NCBI GenBank assembly: GCA_022709905.1
Contig: JAKLHY010000062.1
Span: 1-44,741 of the forward strand
DNA length: 44,741 nt
DNA from: Verrucomicrobiota bacterium
Lineage (GTDB): Bacteria > Verrucomicrobiota > Verrucomicrobiia > Limisphaerales > UBA1319
Direction: 5' to 3'
How positions within the stretch are numbered: the first letter of the stretch is position 1; every line of letters starts with the position of its first letter. The notes beneath the pieces were generated by a model. That model ran no database searches. It was not told the origin of the DNA and was given only the letters and a program-made list of their open reading frames with translations. Positions 8,332-17,436 of this stretch are shown in pieces. The position numbers and the translations under genes were made by a program.

Positions 8332-9111
8332 TCAGCCGGGGACTGGCGCTGACTGCGCCAGGACTTCGACGAGATAGCGCAATTCCTCTTGGACCTGGCC
8401 CGGTTCGTCAACCGTCTGGGCGATCTGGGCCTTGACTACATCGCGGAACCGTTTCCGCAACCGATGCACCGCCACTTTGACAGCGCCCTCACTTAGGCCG
8501 AGTTGAAGGGCGGCATCGGCTTGGGAGAGCGCTGGCACTTCCCCAAGCAACCATGGTTTGAGCACGGCGAACTGCGGGGTCTTCCCCTCCGACTCGGCCT
8601 CGGCAGCTAGGACGGCCACCGCGCGATCCACGAGGGTTGTTGCCCATTGACGATCAAACCAGGTGTCCGGAACCGCAGCGGCAGGGTCTGGAATTTGCAG
8701 CTCGGCTGTTGTGTTGACATGGGTATCGATGTCAATCGATAGAGGTGATTGGCCTCCTCCGCGTTTGGCCGCGTTGGCCCGTTGGCGTTGCTGGGCCAGG
8801 AAGTTTTTTACCGCGCCCAGCAGGTAGGAGCGAAACCGCCCGCGTCCCGGGTCAACACCCCCCAGGCGGGGTTCGGCCAGCAATTGGCTGAAGAACTCCT
8901 GCGTCAATTCCCGCGCCGTCTCTTCATTGCGGCCTTCGCGACGGAGGAACGCCAGCACCGGCGCGTAATAGGCCTCGCAGAGTTCGCTCAGCGCCGCGCG
9001 CGATTCCGCTGACGCACCCCGCGCGCGAAGCACGAGCGTCCAGCGGGTGGCGGCGAAGGTGCTGTCCGCCGCCAGCCTGAGGGTATCGGATGGATTTTGG
9101 GGAGTGTTCAT
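8332..9111 (-). CDS. ECF-type RNA polymerase sigma factor
   Basis: 259 residues from ATG 9111; the frame is open much further upstream but only as the shadow of the kinase gene. Region 2 is visible as SRAALSELCEAYYAPVLAFL and ELTQEFFSQLL, with RGRFRSYLLGAVKNFLA after it. Region 4 is LSQADAALQLGLSEGAVKVA, a clear helix-turn-helix. The start codon overlaps the kinase stop (ATGA, 9108-9111), so the two are translationally coupled. Sigma factors of this type next to Ser/Thr kinases are common in Planctomycetes and Verrucomicrobia, where phosphorylation is thought to replace anti-sigma control. That mechanism is inference here. Confidence 0.88.
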   Translation of the reverse strand: MNTPQNPSDTLRLAADSTFAATRWTLVLRARGASAESRAALSELCEAYYAPVLAFLRREGRNEETARELTQEFFSQLLAEPRLGGVDPGRGRFRSYLLGAVKNFLAQQRQRANAAKRGGGQSPLSIDIDTHVNTTAELQIPDPAAAVPDTWFDRQWATTLVDRAVAVLAAEAESEGKTPQFAVLKPWLLGEVPALSQADAALQLGLSEGAVKVAVHRLRKRFRDVVKAQIAQTVDEPGQVQEELRYLVEVLAQSAPVPG

Positions 9112-12100
9112 GCCATGGAGGCTCGGGGGCGCATGGGGGCACCCTTGGCCCAGCGCCACAGGACCCATGCCACCCAGACGACAAGCGTGAATATTCCCAA
9201 CAGCACGGCGCCAGTGAAAATCTCGCCCTGTCGCACCGAAGGTTGCCAGCCGTAGCCGTGCACCAGCGAGGCCATCATCGGCGGCAGGAACTTGAGGACG
9301 AGCCCGGTGGGGATTCCGAGGAGGCCTGCCACTGCCAGCCGCGCGCCACGCAGCCTGCCTGTGCTGGCGCGGATCTCGCTCAGGGCTTGACTCCCCAGCG
9401 CCATCGCACCCAAACCCACCCACCCGCCTGTTCCCAGCACGAGCAATTCGTACAACCCGATGTTGAAACCGCGCGGCGGCAGACCGTCCGGACCGAGCGA
9501 ATCGTGAAGCTTGGTGAGCAGCCCGATGACGATCAGCCAGGAGGGAATGGAACATACCGCGCTAGCCACCGCCTTCCAGGAGACGCCGGCTGCGCCCTCC
9601 GAAGTCCGCGTATGCAGGACGCCCGATCCGGTGGGCGTCTGCGGCGGTTCGTCGCTCGTCACGGCGTCGAGGTCCCCGCGTTTCAGGGCTCCGTTGGCTC
9701 GCAGGAAGCCCAGACTGTACCAGCCCAGGCCGATTCCGAGGAGGATCATGGCGATCATTGCCATCGCGGAGAGGGCATCCATGCCGCGCTGGTTGAGCCC
9801 GAGCGAGCGCCAGATCAGCAGAGCGTAACTCGCCACAAACGCCAGCAGCACCGGCATAGCTCTTCGATTCCACCCGGATTGAGCACTGACCGAAACCGCC
9901 TCTGGGCTAGATGAGGGAGGCGCGTTGCCGGTGACAAACGCGACTGCCTCTCGGATCCTCTCGAACCACAGCGCAACTTCCGCGTTGATGGAAGCCGTCG
10001 CTGAGACTGTGGAGGGCATTGGCGTCAGGTGGATGGTGTGCCGTTGCGCCGCGGCAGCGAAGGTGAGAGCGAGGAAGTTGACCCGAGCATATTTCATCAC
10101 CCAGGGCGTTGTCCAAAGTTGGAACTGACCGATGCTCAGATTGTGAATATCCTTCAGCGGAATTTCGACGCGTGTCTGCCACGGACTGACGAAGACGAGC
10201 TTCCCACCGCCCAAGCGCAGTTCACCTTTGCACTGGAAGATGTGCGCCTGGGGACCGGGGAAGCAGTCGCGCATCCGTTCGGGGGTGGAGAAAAAGCAAG
10301 GGGCGGACGGCTCAGAGTTACCGATGACACTGCGGTTCTCCAGAACCCGGGGGTTCTCCTGGTGTTCGGGCTCTGGGCAGGCGGGCGGGTTTGGAACGAT
10401 TCCGATCCGGTGATTTTCCTCAGACTGCGCGCCTGGGGGCAGGCCCCGGCCGATGGCTTCGATGCGGAAGGCGGTGAGGGCCAGTGCCCCCAACAGCAGA
10501 GATCCCACGCCACACGCGAAGGAGAGCGTGGCAACGTTCAACGCGATGACTCCGCGGAGGCCCGAGCCCGGATCATGCAAAGACCGGAGAAGCCAGGGAT
10601 CGAAGGCGCCGACGCTCCATTCGAGGAACACGCGGTTCTGCTGAGTCTGCTCCGAGTAGGAAAAGGAAAGGAACAGAACGACCAGCACCAGGGCGGCTAA
10701 TGCAAAGGCGGTCCGCAGGATTTGCCTGGCTGGCGCGGGAATCCTCAGCCATTCTCGTTCCCATGCCCGCAGGCTGGTTTGGCGCATGCTCAAGATTCCC
10801 ATCCGCCGACGCGACCAGCGTGCCGCCAGAAGAATGCCCAGGGTCAAAGCCGCCGTAAGCGGCCCCCAGAGGAACTCCTCCGGCCGGTTGGTGAGTCGCC
10901 GGGCGGTGATCAGCGGGATGATCGAAAAGGCGACTGTGCAACCGGCCGCCGAAAGTAGGAACGTCTTGACCAACTCGGTTCCAGACCAGTTTTCGGCGGC
11001 GTTCGAAGTCTCGACTTTGAGCGTGCAACCGGTGACTTGGCGGACGGCTTCCTGGACCGCGGAGATCCACTCGGCAACGAGTGGGTTGACTTCCCACGGC
11101 GGCGCGAGCCCGCCTTGGGTTGGGGTGAACAGCAGGGTCCGCAAGCTGCCGTGTTCCTCGTAAGTGATTCCGAAGTAGCCCAAGGGCACCGGTTTGGCCG
11201 AGGCTGGATAGTCGCCGCGGGAGAGCCGGCGGATCGATGTCAATGGAATGGAGACCGCCTGCCAGCCGCTCTGGAAGGCCAATGCCTCACGGTGGAGCCG
11301 GAGTTCGCCCCGGGCCTGATAGATATAGAGGAAGCGTCCTCGGAAGGTGCGCAAGTACTCGGGAGTGCTGATGGAGCACAGGGAGACCTTCGGCTCGAAA
11401 TTGGATACAGGCTGGCTCTCCGAATCAGGCTTTGCGGGGCCTCCTGGGATTGGGGTAAGAGTGATCGTTTCCACCTGCTCTTTCACCTCATTGGCATTGG
11501 ATTGACGCCGGTCGCGTTCCCGCTCGAGAGCGCGGAGCACGACTTCATCCACTCGGGGATCCAAAGGCGTCTTTTGGGAGGGCGGCGCAAAGCGGCCAAG
11601 GGGCAGTTCGCCGGTGAGCATCTCGTAGAAAACCACGCCCAGCGAGTAAATATCGGCGCGATGGTCTACGTCCTGGGGGTGTTCGAGCTGTTCAGGCGCC
11701 ATGTAGTGCGGCGTGCCCACAGCCAATCCACTGCCGGTAAGCGTGGCGTCCTTCGCCTTGTCACCAATAAGCTTGGCAATCCCGAAGTCGGCGATTTTCA
11801 CGCGACCGCGCGTGTCGAGCAGAATGTTCTCCGGCTTGATATCGCGGTGGAGGATGCCTTCGTCGTGAGCAAACTGAAGAGCTTCGCAAATCTTGGGCAC
11901 TAACGCCATGGCCTGTATTGGAGTGAACCGTCCCGTGCGCATCGCCTGACGAAGATTCACGCCATCCACAAATTCCATGAGCAGATAAAAGAAGCCTCCC
12001 GCCTCGCCATAGTCATACACGCTGACGATGCCCGGATGATTCAGCCGCGCCAGCACTCGAGCCTCGCGATTGAAGCGCTCGGCGAAAGTGGGGGGGGCGG

Positions 12101-12395
12101 CCAGGGGTGGAACCAAAAGTTTTAGAGCGACCATGCGGTCAAGCCGGGATTGGCGGGCCTTGAAGACGGCGCCCATGCCACCGACCCCGATCAACTCCAG
12201 GATCTCGAGCTGGGGAAAGGCGGCGGCAACGGTCTCGAGGGATGGTGGCGCGGCGCGTTTCCATCCGTCCTCGCCCGTTTCAGTCGCCGCAGCTACGGCG
12301 GCCAGGGCACACTTGGGGCAGAGTCCTTGCGAAGCCTCGGCGGGGATAGGAGTGCCGCACTTTGGACAACAATGCGATGCAGTTCTGTGAGTCAT
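9108..12395 (-). CDS. Large membrane Ser/Thr protein kinase with N-terminal zinc ribbon and two PH/GRAM-like repeats
   Basis: 1095 residues, ATG 12395. A zinc ribbon (Cys10/Cys13 and Cys26/Cys29) precedes a Hanks-type kinase domain at about 63-320: glycine loop GVGGMGAVFKA, Lys92 in VALK, HRDIKPEN with Asp185, DFG with Asp203 and the APE motif. After the kinase come two similar 120-residue units, each starting STPE and containing a GELRL...F.S.WQ..V.IPL pattern; they look like PH/GRAM-type domains. Each is followed by hydrophobic segments (FLLSAAGCTVAFSIIPLI, ALTLGILLAARW, VLLAFVASYALLIW and others). The C-terminal part has further membrane helices of DUF4190 style. It directly precedes and overlaps the ECF sigma gene, its likely partner. 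Confidence 0.9.
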   Translation of the reverse strand: MTHRTASHCCPKCGTPIPAEASQGLCPKCALAAVAAATETGEDGWKRAAPPSLETVAAAFPQLEILELIGVGGMGAVFKARQSRLDRMVALKLLVPPLAAPPTFAERFNREARVLARLNHPGIVSVYDYGEAGGFFYLLMEFVDGVNLRQAMRTGRFTPIQAMALVPKICEALQFAHDEGILHRDIKPENILLDTRGRVKIADFGIAKLIGDKAKDATLTGSGLAVGTPHYMAPEQLEHPQDVDHRADIYSLGVVFYEMLTGELPLGRFAPPSQKTPLDPRVDEVVLRALERERDRRQSNANEVKEQVETITLTPIPGGPAKPDSESQPVSNFEPKVSLCSISTPEYLRTFRGRFLYIYQARGELRLHREALAFQSGWQAVSIPLTSIRRLSRGDYPASAKPVPLGYFGITYEEHGSLRTLLFTPTQGGLAPPWEVNPLVAEWISAVQEAVRQVTGCTLKVETSNAAENWSGTELVKTFLLSAAGCTVAFSIIPLITARRLTNRPEEFLWGPLTAALTLGILLAARWSRRRMGILSMRQTSLRAWEREWLRIPAPARQILRTAFALAALVLVVLFLSFSYSEQTQQNRVFLEWSVGAFDPWLLRSLHDPGSGLRGVIALNVATLSFACGVGSLLLGALALTAFRIEAIGRGLPPGAQSEENHRIGIVPNPPACPEPEHQENPRVLENRSVIGNSEPSAPCFFSTPERMRDCFPGPQAHIFQCKGELRLGGGKLVFVSPWQTRVEIPLKDIHNLSIGQFQLWTTPWVMKYARVNFLALTFAAAAQRHTIHLTPMPSTVSATASINAEVALWFERIREAVAFVTGNAPPSSSPEAVSVSAQSGWNRRAMPVLLAFVASYALLIWRSLGLNQRGMDALSAMAMIAMILLGIGLGWYSLGFLRANGALKRGDLDAVTSDEPPQTPTGSGVLHTRTSEGAAGVSWKAVASAVCSIPSWLIVIGLLTKLHDSLGPDGLPPRGFNIGLYELLVLGTGGWVGLGAMALGSQALSEIRASTGRLRGARLAVAGLLGIPTGLVLKFLPPMMASLVHGYGWQPSVRQGEIFTGAVLLGIFTLVVWVAWVLWRWAKGAPMRPRASMA

Positions 12396-12495
12396 ACTGA
12401 GTGCTTCCTGGAGAATCAGCAGGGCGAGGTTACAAGAAAAAGCGGGTGGCGCGATTCTTTTTGGAGTCTGTATTCAGAGACTGCCAGCGGCGGGT

Positions 12496-13383
12496 TCATC
12501 TCTTTCCTGGGTTTGGAGGCCAGAAGTCCGATAGCCGGTCTGTTGTGCTCATGAAAACGGTGATCCTCCGAATCTGACGTCGTTTTAATACGTCCGGGAA
12601 GGGATGGTTCTCGAGGTGGGACTTTTCCAGGAATTTACTAGCCGAACGCAACAAGACCTCGAGGTCCTGGATTTTGCCCATCTCGGTTTGGCGGGCATGC
12701 ATCCGATTTAAGTGATGTCGGGTAATTCCCGGCAGGAGGGGATGGAGGCATTCGACCAGGTACCGGAATTTCTTAAACTCAATCCGGAGCCGGTGAATGG
12801 TCAAAGGCTCGTTAGCCCGAATTTGGCGCAGACGACGGGTTACCCGCAGAAACGCCCGATCGACGCCCTGCCGCACAACGTTCCAGTGTTGCACTTCGAT
12901 GTCTGGATCAGCCAGGAAGCTGCGCAGGCATTTCCTCGAGACCGCCAGCAATTGATCCCAATCCACCCGGTCTTGTTCCTTGATTTTTTTCTTAAGCCGG
13001 CGCACAAGCCGTTTCTCGCGTCGGCACAGGTATTGTTCGAAATCAGCCAAGTCCAGATGTTTGATGCATCGAGATCGAAGGAAAAGCTGGTGCACCTGGG
13101 TGTCGCGCAACCGCGACGTGTTTTTAAATAACCTCTTCAGTGTCCGTTCCAGAATGGACAGGGACGCGTCGTTGATGAGAATCCTCAGCAGGCTGAGAAA
13201 AGCCAGCAACCGCCGGGACTCCACCCGTAATTGGTGGACCGACTCCGGAACGAAAGTCTTGCGGCAATGCTTGAGGGCTTTCCGGTAACGACGGCAGCGT
13301 TCCTGGAAGCATCCGGAGAGATGATCATGCAATCCAGCCCGTGATTCCGCTGTTTGTTTGACCTGGGCTCCTGAGGCGCGCAT
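12496..13383 (-). CDS. CHAD domain protein
   Basis: 295 residues, ATG 13383. CHAD domains are alpha-helical bundles of two homologous halves rich in conserved histidines and basic residues; known members bind polyphosphate. Both halves are visible: VHQLRVESRRLLAFLSLLR in the first, IHRLRIEFKKFRYLVE in the second, with many Arg/Lys. No CYTH (triphosphate tunnel) domain is attached, though the two often occur together. It lies 12 bases after the end of the secreted glycoside-hydrolase-like gene on the same strand with a GAGG ribosome-binding-like sequence before the ATG, so co-transcription is likely. A role in polyphosphate binding is inferred from the family. Confidence 0.85.
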   Translation of the reverse strand: MRASGAQVKQTAESRAGLHDHLSGCFQERCRRYRKALKHCRKTFVPESVHQLRVESRRLLAFLSLLRILINDASLSILERTLKRLFKNTSRLRDTQVHQLFLRSRCIKHLDLADFEQYLCRREKRLVRRLKKKIKEQDRVDWDQLLAVSRKCLRSFLADPDIEVQHWNVVRQGVDRAFLRVTRRLRQIRANEPLTIHRLRIEFKKFRYLVECLHPLLPGITRHHLNRMHARQTEMGKIQDLEVLLRSASKFLEKSHLENHPFPDVLKRRQIRRITVFMSTTDRLSDFWPPNPGKR

Positions 13384-13395
13384 GGCAACCTCGAA

Positions 13396-14637
13396 TTAAG
13401 GGGCGGATCCTTCCGATGGGAGGCCAATCCGATAAAGATGGACTAACCACGGGGCAAAGGCATCGTTGAATGTTCCTTCGTGCAAAGTCAGGCTGCGATC
13501 TTCGCCGATCACCAAGACCGGCCGATCGCCGGTGATGGAGGGGATTTTGAAGGTGGCTTTGGCCGAACCGTTCCGCATGCTCACCGCGAATAGATAAAGG
13601 CTGCCCTGATGCCGCCGCGCCAGGGCCGCCACAGGGACTTCGGCGTTGTCTGTCGTCACCTGAATGGATTCGCCGGGGCCGGTCTGGTTTAACACAGGAG
13701 CGAGCTGAGTGATTTGACGGTTCAAGGCGGCGACGGCCGACAGCATTTCGGGATCGTCCAGCAAAGCGGCCTCGCGGAAGGTCGGGGCAAATTGGTGGAC
13801 AAAATAGATCAAGCCCCGGGAACCATGGATGAGGGACATCCACACCTCGGCTCGCACCTGGTGCGGCGTGGGTTTCAGCCGGGCATTGTGAATAGTGGTG
13901 CACTCGATGCAGTTCCATACCACCTTTTTGCCCGCACCCCATTGCATGAGTCGTTCGACGCCTCGGGCCACATACCACAATTGTCCGGCAACATCCGAGT
14001 GATCATGGTTGGCCGGGTATATATCAAAGGAAATGATGTCGCCCCCCCGCATGTATTCCGGATAATCCTCCGGATGGTTGGTGCGCACGCCACGTCCATG
14101 CCATCGGTCCCAGGCCACGCCTTGTCCGAGGTTGAGCAACACCGGCCGGCTTTGATCCGCGGACTGAAGGCGATGGTAGTCGGCGACAATCTTCTCCGGG
14201 GCGATGGGCGGACCATAGCCGGATCCTTTCTCGAGGGCTTGCGCGTTGTCAGGTTCATCGCCGTGCATCCATCCGATGATCGTTGAGTTCGTGAGGTGCT
14301 TGAGCCCGACCGCGTTTTGTGAGCAGATCAGGCGCATTCCCGCCTTTTCCAGAGTCTTCAATTGGTCCTCGGTTGGCCCTCTCCAAAGGCCCACGAAGGT
14401 ATTGATTCCGGCCTGGCGATATTTTTCGGCGTTGGCCGGGGATTGGAGCCAAACAGCTAGAGGAAAAAAACCGGCATCCGTTGGCGGTCCTTGGGGCCAT
14501 GGGGCGTAAACGCCGGATCGATCGTCTTTTGCTGGAGCCGCAAACGAACACGTCAACTGGCATCCCGCGAACAGCAGAAGGATGACGAACAACGCTGGTC
14601 TTCGACCAAACACACGTTCCGAGCAGATTGAATCCAT
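13396..14637 (-). CDS. Secreted glycoside-hydrolase-like (TIM-barrel) protein
   Basis: 413 residues from ATG 14637; in-frame codons further upstream give no signal peptide. The N-terminus has a basic start, a hydrophobic run (ALFVILLLFAGC) and then SFAAPA, so it is exported either by signal peptidase I or as a lipoprotein with a poor lipobox at Cys26. The mature part resembles barrel glycosidases: FFPLAVWLQSP, YRQAGINTFVGLW, then IIGWMHGDEPDNA with Glu128 as candidate acid/base, DIISFDIYPAN, and KVVWNCIECT with Glu245 as candidate nucleophile. The C-terminal part looks like a beta-sandwich. I cannot name a GH family with confidence; GH42-like or an uncharacterised relative is possible. Confidence 0.65.
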   Translation of the reverse strand: MDSICSERVFGRRPALFVILLLFAGCQLTCSFAAPAKDDRSGVYAPWPQGPPTDAGFFPLAVWLQSPANAEKYRQAGINTFVGLWRGPTEDQLKTLEKAGMRLICSQNAVGLKHLTNSTIIGWMHGDEPDNAQALEKGSGYGPPIAPEKIVADYHRLQSADQSRPVLLNLGQGVAWDRWHGRGVRTNHPEDYPEYMRGGDIISFDIYPANHDHSDVAGQLWYVARGVERLMQWGAGKKVVWNCIECTTIHNARLKPTPHQVRAEVWMSLIHGSRGLIYFVHQFAPTFREAALLDDPEMLSAVAALNRQITQLAPVLNQTGPGESIQVTTDNAEVPVAALARRHQGSLYLFAVSMRNGSAKATFKIPSITGDRPVLVIGEDRSLTLHEGTFNDAFAPWLVHLYRIGLPSEGSAP

Positions 14638-14707
14638 AGGGAATTCGAAGTTTACACAAAACGCCCGGGCCGGCGAGCCCGATAATTCTGCTCCGAAAAA
14701 GAACGAA

Positions 14708-14735
14708 CCGCGAATGAACGCCAATGAACGCAAAT
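14708..14735. repeat. Short degenerate tandem repeat (about 10 bp unit)
   Basis: CCGCGAATGAACGCCAATGAACGCAAAT contains two to three copies of a roughly ten-base unit (CGCGAATGAA). It sits in the 260-base divergent gap between the glycoside-hydrolase-like gene and the oxidoreductase gene. Comparable GAATGAACGC strings are, from memory, frequent in intergenic DNA of Verrucomicrobia and relatives. Confidence 0.4.
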
Positions 14736-14897
14736 TTTATCGGAGGGATCCTGTCGGCGGAATCGCACACACTTTGAGACCTTCGTAATTGGGTCGCCAT
14801 GATTCGCGTGGATTGGCGGTTAAGTCGTTTGATTTGCGGTTCAGGGGGTGGTTTCGTGAGTTGTCATTTGACAGTGTTATCTGTTATTTCTGGATGG

Positions 14898-16211
14898 ATG
14901 AACGCTAACGCATCTTTTACACGGCGCAGTTTTTTACGGACAACGGCCTTGGGAACGGTGGGAATATGGACTGCCGGTCCAGCCCTGGGATGGGCCAAGG
15001 CTCTTGCCAAAGATAAACTTAACCTTGGGATCATCGGGGTCGCCAACCGGGGCGGAGACAACCTACGCGGCGTGGCTGGCGAGAACATCGTTGCGCTTTG
15101 CGATGTGGATTCAAATCAGCTTGCGGCTGCGGCCAAAAATTTTCCGGGCGCCAAAACCTACCAGGATTTTCGCCGGCTCATAGATCAGAAGGATATTGAC
15201 GCGGTGGTGGTGAGTACTCCGGACCACACGCATGCGGTGGCGTCGATGGCCGCTCTCAAGTCCGGACGGCATGTTTATTGCGAAAAACCATTGACTCGCA
15301 CGGTGAGTGAGTGTCGCGCGATCATGGATGCGGCGCGCCGAAGCCGTCTGGCAACCCAGCTGGGGACCCAGATCCATGCGGGGAGCAACTATCGGCGAGT
15401 TGTCGAGCTCATCCAATCGGGCAGTATCGGGCCGGTTTCGGAGGTGCATGTGTGGGTGGCGGCGGTATATGGCGGCATGGATCTGCCCAAATCGTATCCT
15501 CCCGTGCCTGCGTCACTGAATTACGATCTCTGGCTGGGTCCGGTCGAATACCGGCCATACAGTCCGGAATGGGTGCCTGCCAAGTGGCGGAACTGGTGGG
15601 CCTTCGGCGGAGGATCCCTGGCGGACTTCGGATGTCACTTCATGGATCTGCCGTTTTGGGCGCTGGATCTTCGATACCCTCTGACCGTCGAGGTGGTGGA
15701 CGGCCCGCCTGTGCATTTGGATTCGACTCCGCCCTGGTTGATTGTGCGTTACACGTTCCCTGCCCGAGGCGAAAAACCGCCCGTGACTCTGACATGGTAT
15801 CATGGCGGCCGCAAACCTCCCATGCTGCCCGGACTGATTAACGAGGACATGCCCAGCCGTTTTGGCAGCGGGGTTTTGTTCACGGGGACTAAAGGCCAGC
15901 TCCTTGCAGATTACCGAGCCCGGGTTCTGCTGCCCGAGAAGGATTTCAAAGACTTCACGCCGCCCGCTCCGACCATCGCCGAATCGATTGGCCACCACCA
16001 GGAATGGATCCAGGCCATCAAAACCGGCGGCCGAACGACGTGTCACTTCGATTACTCCGGACCGCTGACGGAGACAGCCCTGCTGGGTAATGTCGCTTAT
16101 CGTTTAGGCAAGAAACTCGAGTTTAAGGGCAACCGGCAGTGCGTCCAGGATTCCGCCGCCCTGCGCGAGTTGATCCGGCATCGATACCGTCGCGGATGGA
16201 AACTCTCGTGA
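14898..16211 (+). CDS. Tat-exported Gfo/Idh/MocA family oxidoreductase
   Basis: 437 residues from ATG 14898, chosen because it is followed directly by a twin-arginine signal (TRRSFLRTTALGTVG) and a hydrophobic stretch. The mature part begins with a Rossmann motif (LNLGIIGVANRGG), continues with VDAVVVSTPDHTHA-type nucleotide-binding strands and the family motif YCEKPLTR, and has the C-terminal beta-sheet domain of the GFO_IDH_MocA family. Such secreted members are very abundant in Planctomycetes and Verrucomicrobia and are thought to act on sugars in the periplasm with bound NAD(P). The substrate cannot be read from sequence. Transcribed divergently from the glycoside-hydrolase-like gene. Confidence 0.9.
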   Translation: MNANASFTRRSFLRTTALGTVGIWTAGPALGWAKALAKDKLNLGIIGVANRGGDNLRGVAGENIVALCDVDSNQLAAAAKNFPGAKTYQDFRRLIDQKDIDAVVVSTPDHTHAVASMAALKSGRHVYCEKPLTRTVSECRAIMDAARRSRLATQLGTQIHAGSNYRRVVELIQSGSIGPVSEVHVWVAAVYGGMDLPKSYPPVPASLNYDLWLGPVEYRPYSPEWVPAKWRNWWAFGGGSLADFGCHFMDLPFWALDLRYPLTVEVVDGPPVHLDSTPPWLIVRYTFPARGEKPPVTLTWYHGGRKPPMLPGLINEDMPSRFGSGVLFTGTKGQLLADYRARVLLPEKDFKDFTPPAPTIAESIGHHQEWIQAIKTGGRTTCHFDYSGPLTETALLGNVAYRLGKKLEFKGNRQCVQDSAALRELIRHRYRRGWKLS

Positions 16212-16328
16212 AGTCACACCCCGGACCTGGCATCTCCTCGACATTCGGATGAGGCGCCCCGTTAAGGCGCGTCCTCGCCGGCGCAATCGTTGTGCGGTTT
16301 CCATCGGAAAATTGACCAGACCGAGCTT

Positions 16329-16970
16329 ATGAGTTCACTATCGGAGAATGCGGCAAAATGGCTCCAGTGGGCGCGTGAGATCCAGGCGCTGAGCCAGACC
16401 GGCTTGCACTATGCGAAAGATCCGTATGACCGGGAACGGTATGCCCGTTTCCGGGAAATTGCCGCGGAAATCCTGGCTCGACACAGCAGCCTGTCCTTCG
16501 ATCAGGTGGTGCAGTTCAACGCCGCTGAGTTTGGGCATGCGACTCCGAAGGTCGACGTTCGAGGCGTGGCGATGCGTGAAGGGCAGATGTTGCTTGTCCG
16601 CGAGTTGTCCGACGGGGGACGCTGGACCTTGCCGGGCGGCTGGGCTGACGTGAACGAGACCCCCTCTGAAGCTGTGGCCCGCGAGGTCAGGGAGGAATCC
16701 GGGTATGGGGTCGTTCCTTGCCGGCTTCTCGCGGTGTACGACCGGGAAAAACAGGGACATCAACCCCCGTTTCCCTTCCACGTTTACAAGCTCTTTTTCC
16801 TTTGCGAAATCATGGCGGAAGGGAAGTCCAGGCCCGGTGAGACCGGCGAGGCCCGATTCTTTGCCGAAGAAGAACTGCCCGAACTGTCCCTCTCCCGCGT
16901 CACACCCCAACAGCTTCAGCGCTTTTTCGTCCAAGCCCGAAATCCAAATCTGCCCGAGGACTTTGATTAA
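16329..16970 (+). CDS. Nudix hydrolase with N-terminal helical domain
   Basis: 213 residues from ATG 16329. The Nudix box is complete: Gly-Trp-Ala-Asp-Val-Asn-Glu, seven residues, then REVREESGY. A 65-residue N-terminal helical region (ENAAKWLQWAREIQALSQTG...DRERYARFREIAAEILA) matches the NUDIX_N-type domain found in ADP-ribose pyrophosphatase-like members. The expected reaction is hydrolysis of a nucleoside diphosphate linked to another group, perhaps ADP-ribose or an ADP-sugar. It stands alone between the oxidoreductase gene and a 466-base noncoding stretch. Confidence 0.88.
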   Translation: MSSLSENAAKWLQWAREIQALSQTGLHYAKDPYDRERYARFREIAAEILARHSSLSFDQVVQFNAAEFGHATPKVDVRGVAMREGQMLLVRELSDGGRWTLPGGWADVNETPSEAVAREVREESGYGVVPCRLLAVYDREKQGHQPPFPFHVYKLFFLCEIMAEGKSRPGETGEARFFAEEELPELSLSRVTPQQLQRFFVQARNPNLPEDFD

Positions 16971-17171
16971 TCGAGGATCACGGTCCGATCGGCCTCATCG
17001 ATGCGCATGGCGCCCATCAACCTCGGAGGGACGAGCGCCGCGAGTCCCCCTATTTCGGCATCCGGACCTCGTGTAACTCGGCCCTCCGAACCGGGCGGTT
17101 CATGGGGAGCATGGATGACACACGGTTTATCACGCGTTGGGACCATGAACCAATCTTCAGCTCTTAATCGC

Positions 17172-17230
17172 AATCTTAATCCTAATCGACTCGCTCCGTG
17201 CATATTACGATTAGGATCAAGAGTAAGATT
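17172..17230. repeat. Imperfect inverted repeat of ATTAGGAT/ATCCTAAT motifs
   Basis: AATCTTAATCCTAATCG (17172-17188) pairs with CGATTAGGAT...AAGATT (17208-17230) with a short internal bulge, around a 19-base loop. The arms are built from short TTAATC/CTAATC units, unlike the GC-rich surroundings, and resemble low-complexity intergenic elements. Confidence 0.5.
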
Positions 17231-17277
17231 AGGGATAAGGTTCATGGGAAGAATTGCTGATTGACCTCTGGCCTGGA

Positions 17278-17305
17278 TTGACTTCTGGCGGGTAGTAACT
17301 AGACT
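17278..17305 (+). promoter_or_regulatory. Possible sigma-70-type promoter before fhs
   Basis: TTGACT at 17278-17283 and TAGACT at 17300-17305 are separated by 16 bases, about 130 bases before the fhs start. A second TTGAC lies 17 bases further upstream as a direct repeat. Short boxes like these arise by chance, so this is only a candidate. Confidence 0.3.
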
Positions 17306-17436
17306 CCGCCACCAAGAGTTCTCCAACGATCGAGGGACACTCGCTGTCTTCATCCGATCCCAGAAGGGCATCGGGACAAGGGCACGCGGGGTGACGGATC
17401 TGTATCCGAGGAGTCCTGTCAAAGAAGGGAATTATT

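Larger units (their letters stand above)
16971..17436. other. 466-base noncoding stretch rich in hairpins
   Basis: No coding region is supported here. It holds a small hairpin at 17028-17048 (GGGAC...GTCCC), a longer inverted repeat at 17172-17230, and a promoter-like TTGACT/TAGACT pair at 17278-17305 that could serve the formate-tetrahydrofolate ligase gene. I looked for a tetrahydrofolate riboswitch and did not see its conserved pattern. Confidence 0.5.

Noticed and set aside
9090..11903. Long plus-strand open frames (274, 223 and 288 codons) opposite the kinase gene
   Set aside because: They are rich in Arg, Gln, Gly and Pro, lack any motif, and lie antisense to well-supported kinase motifs; open frames like this arise from codon bias in GC-rich genes.
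16971..17436. Tetrahydrofolate riboswitch upstream of fhs
   Set aside because: No segment matching its conserved core was seen; the hairpins there look like dispersed repeats.
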